Positions 1 through 5,222 of a stretch of DNA of 7,067 nt are shown piece by piece. Position numbers and translations under genes: made by a program. Location of the stretch: assembly GCA_051003695.1 (NCBI GenBank), contig JBPCLB010000060.1, positions 1 through 7,067 of the forward strand, in the 5' to 3' direction. Position 1 is the stretch's first letter. Each line of letters begins with the position of its first letter. The notes under the pieces were generated by a model. The model searched no databases. It was not told where the DNA came from and saw only the letters and a program-made list of their open reading frames with translations. Source of the DNA: Gaiella sp051003695 (GTDB lineage Bacteria; Actinomycetota; Thermoleophilia; Gaiellales; Gaiellaceae).

Positions 1-445
1 CGGCGAGCAGATCGGCGTCCTTCCGCTTCCCAGCGTCGCCCGACTTCGCCTCCTTCAGGACGCGCTCCAGCCGTCGCGCGACGTGGTCGGTGTCGGCGAC
101 GAGCAGCTCGAGCTCCAGCGTCTCGAGTGCCGCGGCCGGATCCGCACCCTCCGAGAACCCGTCGGCGACAGCAAGGATCGCGTCGACCTGGCGGATGTTG
201 CCGAGCAGCTGGGCGCCCGTGCCCGGCACGTCGACGACGCGGACCGCTGCGGGTGTCACCTTGCGGGCCGACACGATGGCGGCGAGCGGCTCGAGGCGCG
301 GGTCTGCAATCGCCGCCATCCCGACGTTCGCCTTGTCGCTCACGGAGGCGTAGGCGGTGATCTCGGCGCCCGCGCGCGTCAGCGCGTTGAAGAGGGTGGT
401 CTTCCCGCTGTTCGGGAGACCGACGATGCCGACCTCGAGCGCCAC
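1..445 (-). CDS. ychF: YchF-type P-loop NTPase, N-terminal part (runs off the left edge)
   Basis: The 148 visible codons form the start of a GTPase-fold ATPase of the YchF/OLA1 (Obg-related) family, ribosome-associated proteins that hydrolyse ATP. The P-loop GLPNSGKTT lies at residues 9-17 (canonical YchF has GLPNVGKST). It is followed by FNALT, an AN(V)G...ADPRLEPLAAI segment at about 39-57 matching the family's NVG...VPDPRL, a switch II DVPG at 72-75, and NIRQVDAI at 83-90. The following LELELLVAD...RRLER helix also matches. Switch II is about ten residues shorter than in E. coli-type YchF, because the GASKGEGLGN-like stretch is missing, and the part after the next strand is also short. This is therefore a compact paralogue or lineage variant. 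The start is GTG, with a possible leaderless promoter just upstream. The coiled-coil and C-terminal TGS domains lie outside the window. Confidence 0.85.
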   Translation of the reverse strand, partial: MALEVGIVGLPNSGKTTLFNALTRAGAEITAYASVSDKANVGMAAIADPRLEPLAAIVSARKVTPAAVRVVDVPGTGAQLLGNIRQVDAILAVADGFSEGADPAAALETLELELLVADTDHVARRLERVLKEAKSGDAGKRKDADLLA

Positions 446-453
446 GGCGCGTC

Positions 454-459
454 AGCGTA
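454..459 (-). promoter_or_regulatory. Putative leaderless -10 box of the YchF-type gene
   Basis: TACGCT on the minus strand fits the TANNNT consensus and ends 8 bases before the GTG start at 445, in the 29-base gap behind the preceding gene. No good -35 box is visible. A spacing of 8 is slightly longer than the 6-7 typical of leaderless starts, so this is the weakest of the six in the window. Confidence 0.4.
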
Positions 460-474
460 TCCGCGGTTGCTGTC

Positions 475-702
475 TCAGTTGCCGAAGCCGATCCGCCCGT
501 CGCGCCCGTAGCGCTTGACGTAGGTGAGCTTCGAGATCGAGATGGAGATCCTGCCGTCGTCGGTCTCCAGCCGCAAGGTATCCGGGGCGCCGTCCGCGAC
601 CGCGCGCTCGACCTCGTCCGCGGACGAGGACGGAACGTCGATCGCGATGATCTGTCCACCCTCGAACGCGAGCTCGAGGCGAACGGAATCAGCGTCTGGC
701 AT
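475..702 (-). CDS. Small uncharacterised acidic/beta-rich protein, 75 aa
   Basis: I do not recognise the family with certainty. The 75-residue product starts MPDADSVRLELAF and contains a VPSSSADEVERAVADG segment, then RLETDDGRISISISKLTYVKRY, and ends in GRIGFGN. It has no membrane segment and no signal peptide. The alternation of short beta-like stretches around one helix recalls small actinobacterial proteins such as DUF3107, which also have a DEVE..V helix, but the match is weak. The start is fixed by a GGAGGT site at 711-716, 8 bases before the ATG at 702. A TTG nine bases further upstream would overlap that site. The first 14 bases overlap the end of the epimerase gene, so the two are cotranscribed and probably translationally coupled. 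Confidence 0.75.
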   Translation of the reverse strand: MPDADSVRLELAFEGGQIIAIDVPSSSADEVERAVADGAPDTLRLETDDGRISISISKLTYVKRYGRDGRIGFGN

Positions 703-1096
703 CGGCAACAACCTCCGTGAGGACGCCGTGGACGGCGTCGGGATGGACGAATGCGACCTCGAGACCGAAGAGACCGCTGCGCGGAGTCTCGTCGATCAGT
801 CGCGCGCCCGCCGCGCGCAAGCGCGCGAGAGCCGAAGGGACGTCGTCGACCTCGTAGGCGACGTGGTGCATGCCCGGTCCGCGCGACGCGAGGAACCTGC
901 CGACGGGTGTATCCCAATCGGTGGGCGCGACGAGCTCCACCCTGCTCTCGCCGACATGGAGCGAGACGGCGTCCACGCCTTGGTCGTCGAGGCGCTCGCG
1001 ATGCTCGACGGTCGCGCCCAGCAACGACGTGTAGGTGAAGACCGCCGCGTCGAGCTCGCGGACTGCGAGTCCGAGGTGATGGATGCGCCGGAACAC
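689..1096 (-). CDS. mce: Methylmalonyl-CoA epimerase (VOC superfamily)
   Basis: The 135-residue protein has the two-module vicinal-oxygen-chelate fold and the usual length for methylmalonyl-CoA epimerase. This enzyme interconverts the (R) and (S) forms of methylmalonyl-CoA between propionyl-CoA carboxylase and methylmalonyl-CoA mutase. The N-terminal IHHLGLAV (H7), the central VELVAP (E54), PGMHHVAYEV (H78) and the C-terminal HGVLTEVV (E128) carry the likely metal and catalytic residues and match the family closely. PVGRFLASRGPG at about 64-75 is also typical. The start is GTG; no in-frame ATG/GTG/TTG start and no ribosome-binding site lies just upstream, but a TANNNT box sits 7 bases before it. 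It leads a two-gene unit with the overlapping 75-residue protein. A related VOC dioxygenase is the main alternative, but the motifs favour the epimerase. Confidence 0.88.
   Translation of the reverse strand: MFRRIHHLGLAVRELDAAVFTYTSLLGATVEHRERLDDQGVDAVSLHVGESRVELVAPTDWDTPVGRFLASRGPGMHHVAYEVDDVPSALARLRAAGARLIDETPRSGLFGLEVAFVHPDAVHGVLTEVVADARR
711..716 (-). promoter_or_regulatory. Strong Shine-Dalgarno site of the 75-aa protein
   Basis: GGAGGT on the minus strand lies 8 bases upstream of the ATG at 702, inside the 3' end of the epimerase gene. It is the only strong Shine-Dalgarno site I can see in the window. It settles the start as ATG 702 rather than TTG 711. Confidence 0.75.
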
Positions 1097-1103
1097 GCCG
1101 GCG

Positions 1104-1109
1104 ATGCTA
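1104..1109 (-). promoter_or_regulatory. Putative leaderless -10 box of the epimerase gene
   Basis: TAGCAT on the minus strand fits TANNNT and ends 7 bases before the GTG at 1096. No Shine-Dalgarno site is present within usable distance. No convincing -35 box is seen. The 97-base gap to the protease gene is otherwise featureless. Confidence 0.5.
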
Positions 1110-1193
1110 CTGCTCGGCGGAAGCTCCCGACCCGACTGGCGAAAGCGTGAGCGCTCGTCCCGGGGTCCGCCGCGTGCGCCTCACTCTCCTGGC

Positions 1194-2696
1194 CTACGGA
1201 ATCGCTCGTTCGAGCACGCGGATCGTGCCGACGGTCTCCGCCGAGCTCGATTCCGGCTGCACGTCGGTGAGGAGCGCGAGGAACTCCGAGCGGTTGAGCG
1301 TCTCCTTCTCGAGCAGTCCGTTCGCGAGCCGATCGAGCGGTGCACGGTGCTTCGCGAGCAGACGGATCGCCTCCCCGTACGCCTCGTCGGTGAGACGCGC
1401 CTGCTCGGCGTCGCGCAAGCGCTTCGTCTCCTCCGAGAGCGCGTAGTTGTCGGCCCGCATCGTGCGTGCCGAGGCGATCTCCGACATGCCGTAGTCGAAC
1501 ACCATGCTCCGTGCGATCTGCGTGACCTTCTCGAGGTCGCTCGCAGCGCCGTTCGTGACGCGGCCGAAGACGACTTCCTCTGCCGCGCGGCCGGCGAGTG
1601 CGATCTTCATCACGTCGAGCAGCTCCTCCTTCGTGTGCAGGAACCGCTCTTCGCTCGGCAGGTAGTACGCGAGCCCGAGCGAGTCGCCGCGACCGACGAT
1701 CGTCACCTTCTGCAGCGGCATCAAGTCGCCCATCAGGTGCGCCATCAACGCGTGCCCGCCCTCGTGGTAGGCAAGGATCCGCTTCTCCTTCTCGGTCACG
1801 ACGCGGCGCTTCTGGAGCCCGGTGAGAACGCGCTCCATCGCCGACTCGAAATCCTCCATCCGGATCTGCTTGCGGCTCTTGCGCGCGGCGAAGATCGCGG
1901 CCTCGTTGGAGATGTTCGCGAGCTCGGCACCCGTGAGACCGGCTGTCCGGCGGGCGATCACGGTCAGATCGACGTCGGTGCCGAGCGGCTTCGCGCGGGT
2001 ATGGACACGGAGAATCGCCTCCCGGCCGTGAAGATCGGGGGGCCCGACGTGCACCTGGCGGTCGAACCGTCCCGGACGAAGCAGCGCCGGGTCGAGATCC
2101 TGGAGCCGGTTGGAAGCGCCCATCACGATCACGTCCTCACGACCGCCGAACCCGTCGAGCTCGACGAGCAACTGGTTCAGCGTCTGATCCTGCTCGCGGT
2201 GGAAACCGCCGCCTGTGCGCGCGGTGCCAACGGCGTCGAGCTCGTCGATGAAGACGATCGACGGCGAATGCTTGCGGGCCTCGGCGAACAGCCTGCGGAT
2301 CCGCGCCGCGCCGAGCCCGGCGAACATCTCGACGAAGGACGAGGCGCTCGCATGGTAGAAACTTGCCCCGGACTCGCTTGCCACGGCCTTCGCGAGCAGC
2401 GTCTTGCCCGTTCCCGGAGGGCCGTGGAGCAGCACGCCGCTCGGCACGCGGGCGCCGAGTTGCTCGAAGCGCCGGCGATCGCGAATGAAGTCCACGACCT
2501 CCTGCAGCTCCTCCTTGGCCTCGTCGGCGCCGGCGATGTCCCCCCACGAGACGTCGTGCGCGCTGTCACGGTCGACCGGCGCCGGCTTCACGCGCGGCAT
2601 GTGGCGCACCGTCATCAGCAGGAGCACGACGATGATCGCGAAGAAGACGAGCGGTGTCCAGATGACGACCGAGTCCTGTACCGACTGCCAATCCAT
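1194..2696 (-). CDS. ftsH: Short FtsH-type AAA+ zinc metalloprotease with one membrane segment
   Basis: The 500-residue product is a membrane-anchored ATP-dependent protease of the FtsH family (peptidase M41). Segment 10-30 is a single hydrophobic helix. The AAA+ module follows: Walker A GPPGTGKT at 92-99, pore motif FAG within VEMFAGLGAAR at 122-132, Walker B IVFIDE at 147-152, and the second region of homology DPALLRPGRFDR at 202-213 with the arginine fingers. The zinc site is HEGGH at 311-315 (usually HEAGH), with D387 in SDLEKVT as the third ligand, so it should be catalytically active. Canonical FtsH is about 610-650 residues with two membrane segments flanking a periplasmic domain of around 70-80 residues. 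This protein lacks the first membrane segment and that domain, and its C-terminal tail is short. The ATG start is supported by a promoter directly upstream. It is probably monocistronic and a paralogue of a full-length FtsH. Confidence 0.92.
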   Translation of the reverse strand: MDWQSVQDSVVIWTPLVFFAIIVVLLLMTVRHMPRVKPAPVDRDSAHDVSWGDIAGADEAKEELQEVVDFIRDRRRFEQLGARVPSGVLLHGPPGTGKTLLAKAVASESGASFYHASASSFVEMFAGLGAARIRRLFAEARKHSPSIVFIDELDAVGTARTGGGFHREQDQTLNQLLVELDGFGGREDVIVMGASNRLQDLDPALLRPGRFDRQVHVGPPDLHGREAILRVHTRAKPLGTDVDLTVIARRTAGLTGAELANISNEAAIFAARKSRKQIRMEDFESAMERVLTGLQKRRVVTEKEKRILAYHEGGHALMAHLMGDLMPLQKVTIVGRGDSLGLAYYLPSEERFLHTKEELLDVMKIALAGRAAEEVVFGRVTNGAASDLEKVTQIARSMVFDYGMSEIASARTMRADNYALSEETKRLRDAEQARLTDEAYGEAIRLLAKHRAPLDRLANGLLEKETLNRSEFLALLTDVQPESSSAETVGTIRVLERAIP

Positions 2697-2702
2697 GGAC
2701 TC

Positions 2703-2730
2703 ACCCTATGGAGGGAGAGGCAGCCGTCAA
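2703..2730 (-). promoter_or_regulatory. Promoter of the short ftsH gene (-35 and -10), leaderless
   Basis: The minus strand reads TTGACG (2725-2730), a 16-base spacer, then TAGGGT (2703-2708), which ends 6 bases before the ATG at 2696. This is the best sigma-70-type promoter in the window. The predicted transcription start falls at or next to the start codon. The -35 box overlaps the stop codon of the upstream methyltransferase gene. A weak alternative reading of GGGTGA (2701-2706) as a Shine-Dalgarno site is possible, but it would be only 4 bases from the ATG. Confidence 0.65.
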
Positions 2731-3269
2731 CGCCGGACGACAGCGACGATCGCCTGTGCGTTTCCCTCCGTGCCCACCTCGACCGCGGTCAGCCGCTCGT
2801 GGCCGAGCCAGCGCGCCCGTCGCGGATCAGGCCCCGCCCAGTCCGCGGAGACGTCGTCCAGCACGAGTGTCGCCCCGGGGACGGCGAGCGCGAGCACCGC
2901 CTCGACCTCGTCCTTCGCCTGCCCGCCGACCACGAACAGGAGGTCGAACGGCGCCTCAGGTGGAAGCATCACCCGCCAGTCGCCATGGAGGACGTGAACG
3001 TCCGGATCGTCCTCGAAGAGCGACGAGGTTGCCTCTGCATACCGTCGATCGAGCTCGACGGTGAAGAGCGGGATGCCAGGCCCCAGGGCGGAAGCGATCC
3101 ATGCCGTCCCCATGCCGGTGCCGCCGCCGACCTCGGCAGCTCGCTCGACCCCACGGCGTGCGGCGAGGACGTGCAGCATCCGACCTACGTCGTCCCGGCA
3201 GCTCTTCTCGAAACCGAGCTGCGCCACGAGCGCGCGCGCCCGCTCGACGAGCGGCGGGATCAGACTCAC
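2727..3269 (-). CDS. Class I SAM-dependent methyltransferase, O-methyltransferase-like
   Basis: The 180-residue protein is a Rossmann-fold methyltransferase resembling the small O-methyltransferase (COMT/CCoAOMT) family. Motif I is EVGGGTGMG at 46-54. The acidic ribose-binding end of strand 2 is TVELD at 70-74. HGDW at 95-98 and FDLLFV at 108-113 follow, then VPGATLVLDDV at 130-140. Family members have FIDA.K after strand 4, where the aspartate binds a divalent metal. Here that place reads FVVGGQAKD, so the first metal ligand is absent while the later acidic pair (D138, D139) remains. The GTG start overlaps the nicotinamidase stop codon as GTGA, which implies translational coupling. Starting at the next upstream in-frame start would overlap the neighbour by 58 bases and add a poorly conserved arginine-rich stretch. 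The substrate is unknown. The coupling makes a nicotinate- or nicotinamide-related substrate conceivable, but nothing in the sequence shows it. Confidence 0.82.
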   Translation of the reverse strand: MSLIPPLVERARALVAQLGFEKSCRDDVGRMLHVLAARRGVERAAEVGGGTGMGTAWIASALGPGIPLFTVELDRRYAEATSSLFEDDPDVHVLHGDWRVMLPPEAPFDLLFVVGGQAKDEVEAVLALAVPGATLVLDDVSADWAGPDPRRARWLGHERLTAVEVGTEGNAQAIVAVVRR

Positions 3270-3892
3270 CCTTCGGAGACGATCTCGGCGCTCGTCGCGA
3301 AGCGCACGCCACCCGCGCGCCACGCTTCGAGGCAGGACGCGGTGCGTCTCTCGTCGAGACCGCGCGAGGCGTCGGTCACGAACGTCACTTGTCGCCCGCG
3401 CGCGAGCAGGCCACGGATCGCGGCGTCGTCACAGACGTCGGTCGCGACCCCGAACAGGATCACCTCGTCCGGGTCGAGTGCGTCGAGTATCGGATCGACA
3501 TTGGGATTCGAGAAGACCGAGTAGGTCTTCTTGAGAACGAGCAGCTCCCGCCGATCGTGGATCAACGCGGAAACCAGCCCGGGCGGATAGGGAGTCAGGG
3601 AGAGCGGCAGGGGATCGGTCTGAGCGGTCTCGGGGATCCGTGCAGCACCCGGAGTGCCTCGCAGGCAGTGAGCCGGGAAGGTGTTCGCGAAATCGGGCTC
3701 GTCCGAGAGCTCCGGATCGGTGAGCTCGTGGTCGTCGGCCGAGGCGAGGTGGACGATGTCCTCCCGCGCAGCCCACGAGACGAGCCGCGCCATCGCGGGC
3801 CTCACAGCCTCGGCTCCCGGTACGGCGAGCTTGCCGCTCACCGAGACGAAGTCGACCTGCGTGTCGACATCCCACAACACCCGTCCACTCAT
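3266..3892 (-). CDS. pncA: Nicotinamidase / isochorismatase-family cysteine hydrolase
   Basis: The 208-residue product belongs to the isochorismatase-like hydrolases and best fits nicotinamidase, which deamidates nicotinamide to nicotinate. The catalytic triad is visible: D10 in VDTQVDF, a lysine at 121 or 122 in LKKTYSVF, and C154 in ATDVCDDAA. The metal-site region reads SADDHEL (D53 or D54, H55) and then PAHCLRGTPGA (H75), which lines up with the metal-site region and HC..GTPGA of nicotinamidases. The extra histidine of the M. tuberculosis PncA site is not seen; acidic residues (E61, D59) stand in that area. Residues 85-104 form an unusual proline/threonine-rich insert. The ATG start is preceded by a TANNNT box 6 bases away. 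The gene ends inside the start of the methyltransferase. A nicotinate phosphoribosyltransferase lies about 210 bases upstream on the same strand, which supports the nicotinamidase call over a generic hydrolase. Confidence 0.78.
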   Translation of the reverse strand: MSGRVLWDVDTQVDFVSVSGKLAVPGAEAVRPAMARLVSWAAREDIVHLASADDHELTDPELSDEPDFANTFPAHCLRGTPGAARIPETAQTDPLPLSLTPYPPGLVSALIHDRRELLVLKKTYSVFSNPNVDPILDALDPDEVILFGVATDVCDDAAIRGLLARGRQVTFVTDASRGLDERRTASCLEAWRAGGVRFATSAEIVSEG

Positions 3893-3898
3893 CGCCCG

Positions 3899-3904
3899 AC
3901 CCTA
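3899..3904 (-). promoter_or_regulatory. Putative leaderless -10 box of the nicotinamidase gene
   Basis: TAGGGT on the minus strand ends 6 bases before the ATG at 3892. It is identical in sequence and spacing to the -10 box of the short ftsH gene. No clear -35 box is present upstream. No good Shine-Dalgarno site lies between the box and the ATG. Confidence 0.5.
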
Positions 3905-3958
3905 TCGGCCACGCCCGCCAGAAGCTCTTCGTTGTCCCGGACGCCCGTTGTGCCCGAA

Positions 3959-3975
3959 GGCCGATTCATTCGGCC
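3959..3975. other. Small perfect hairpin, 6-bp stem
   Basis: GGCCGA (3959-3964) and TCGGCC (3970-3975) pair perfectly around a 5-base loop, about 55 bases upstream of the nicotinamidase -10 box. No T-run follows on either strand, so it is not a classical terminator. It may be a weak regulatory element or a chance palindrome. Confidence 0.3.
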
Positions 3976-4019
3976 GGGAGGGCTCGATTATTGCCGAGAT
4001 CACTACTCGTAAGAAGGGG

Positions 4020-4053
4020 GCTCGTGGGGGAAACATGGTTTCCCCCCACGAGC
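4020..4053 (-). terminator. Strong hairpin downstream of nicotinate phosphoribosyltransferase
   Basis: The arms 4020-4034 and 4038-4053 pair over 15 base pairs around a 3-base loop, with a single bulged base in the C/G run (five G against six C). On the minus strand it lies about 50 bases after the NAPRTase stop, and CCCCCTTCTTA follows, a weakly pyrimidine-rich tail. It is therefore the best candidate terminator for the DUF1385-NAPRTase unit. The tail is not a proper T-run, so it may instead be a REP-like palindrome. Confidence 0.45.
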
Positions 4054-4105
4054 GAGCCGGAGGCGAGCGGCATGGTTTCCCCCACGAAGCGAGTCCGAGC
4101 GAGCG
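4034..4105. repeat. Tandem imperfect repeat, two units of 37 and 35 bases
   Basis: Unit 1 (4034-4070) and unit 2 (4071-4105) both begin CATGGTTTCCCC, continue with CACGA and GCGAG, and end GCGAGCG. I count about 32 matching positions with small indels. Unit 2 abuts the NAPRTase stop codon exactly. The start of unit 1 is also the right arm of the hairpin at 4020-4053. The left arm (4020-4034) is likewise complementary to the matching part of unit 2 over about 13 bases, so two alternative hairpins can form. The design resembles bacterial intergenic REP-type palindromes. No transposase or flanking target duplication is seen. Confidence 0.7.
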
Positions 4106-5194
4106 TCAGACGAGTTGGAGCCGCGAGTTCGGGCGATACCTCCGTCCAACCTTCCCCACCGGCCGCCCTTCGGCGAGCACGATGTCGGCAGTGAAGTCGT
4201 TCTCCCCGCGGATCAGTGACGACCCCACGCCGTAGGCGTCGATCGGGACGCCGAGCTTCTCGAATGCCTCGATCTTCTGCACGGTGAAGCCCCCTGACGC
4301 GACGATCCGCACATGCTCGAAGCCATCGGCATCGAGCGCCTCGCGGACCTTGCGAACCAGTCGCTCGTTGACACCGCGCGGATCGAAGTCGCCGAGCTCG
4401 TCCCACAGCGATCGGTCGACCAGCTGACCCGACGTGTCGAGCCGGACCCCCCAGAGACGGGGGCCGAGCGCACGCGCGACCTCGAGCGCCGTTCGGACCG
4501 AGTCGTTCTCGAAGTCGACCAGCACCGTGATGTGGAAGTCCTCGGTCGCCCAGTCGGCGAACTTCGTCGCCGCAAGTACTGTGTTGCCCCCGTACGCGGC
4601 GATCAACGCGTGCGGGACCGTCCCCACTCCACGCCCGCCCCACCACGAGGCCTGCGCGTCGGACGTGACGCCGATCTCGACCCCCAGCACCTTCCCCGCG
4701 ATGTAGGCGGCGTACCCGTCACCGGTCTGCACACGGTGGTGGTCGTGTCGTGCGGGCATGAAGATGATCGGTTTCCCATTCGCCGCCTCGAGCACCCGCG
4801 CGGTGTTGGTCGCGATCAGGGTACGCCGGGCGAGGGTGCCGAGGACGACGGTCTCGAGATGGGCGAATGCTGTGTAGTCGCCCTCGATCGTGAGCACCGT
4901 CTCCCACGGCTCGACCCGGTCGCCGTCGTAGAGCGCGTACACGATCAGCTCGTCGCGGTCGTGGGAGCAGAGCTCGAGGATCGCAAGAGCCTCGTCCACC
5001 CCGCCCAGCATGGCCCGCTCGCGCTGAAAGATCTGCGTCAGGACGCGGGGCCGACGCCCGTCGGCGAGGAGCGCGGCGCGTGTGTGGTTGAAATACGCGT
5101 CGGTGTAGTAGCCGTCGCGCATCTTCTCGACGGGCAGCTCGAAGATCTCGGGTGGCAGGCGCGCCCCGCGCGAGCGAGCCGGCGCGACACTCAC
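4106..5194 (-). CDS. pncB: Nicotinate phosphoribosyltransferase
   Basis: The 362-residue protein is an NAPRTase that joins nicotinate and PRPP to give nicotinate mononucleotide, the entry step of the Preiss-Handler NAD route. It looks like the compact type known from Thermoplasma acidophilum rather than the longer Gram-negative enzyme. The N-terminal DGYYTDAYFNHT at 27-38 matches the family's SDVYF motif. PARHDHHRVQ at 147-156 holds the region of the active-site histidine. GTVPHAL at 191-197, GVRLDTSG at 249-256, VASGGF at 298-303 and AYGVGSSL at 320-327 are the conserved barrel motifs, the last binding phosphate. No zinc-ribbon tail is present, unlike the Thermoplasma protein. The start is GTG with only a weak GAGAG stretch upstream and no -10 box. 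It lies 28 bases after the DUF1385 stop, so it is most likely cotranscribed with it. The nearby nicotinamidase supplies the substrate. Confidence 0.9.
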   Translation of the reverse strand: MSVAPARSRGARLPPEIFELPVEKMRDGYYTDAYFNHTRAALLADGRRPRVLTQIFQRERAMLGGVDEALAILELCSHDRDELIVYALYDGDRVEPWETVLTIEGDYTAFAHLETVVLGTLARRTLIATNTARVLEAANGKPIIFMPARHDHHRVQTGDGYAAYIAGKVLGVEIGVTSDAQASWWGGRGVGTVPHALIAAYGGNTVLAATKFADWATEDFHITVLVDFENDSVRTALEVARALGPRLWGVRLDTSGQLVDRSLWDELGDFDPRGVNERLVRKVREALDADGFEHVRIVASGGFTVQKIEAFEKLGVPIDAYGVGSSLIRGENDFTADIVLAEGRPVGKVGRRYRPNSRLQLV

Positions 5195-5222
5195 GCGCAG
5201 CTCTCGTCGATGTCCGCCGGGC

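Noticed and set aside
3270..3323. Longer methyltransferase starting at 3323
   Set aside because: It would overlap the nicotinamidase gene by 58 bases and add an arginine-rich extension. The GTG at 3269 overlapping the previous stop is more economical.
1083..3524. 813-codon open frame on the plus strand
   Set aside because: It runs antisense to the FtsH-type gene, the methyltransferase and part of the nicotinamidase. Its translation is arginine/leucine-rich with no family motif. The open frame follows from the high GC at third positions of the real genes.
3966..4073. Small minus-strand ORF of 35 codons with ATG preceded by GGGGGAAACC
   Set aside because: The apparent ribosome-binding site and start belong to the repeat unit itself, and the peptide is encoded by the hairpin and spacer. 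No sign of selection on a protein.
4020..4105. CRISPR array
   Set aside because: Only two imperfect units directly abutting, with no spacers and no cas genes.
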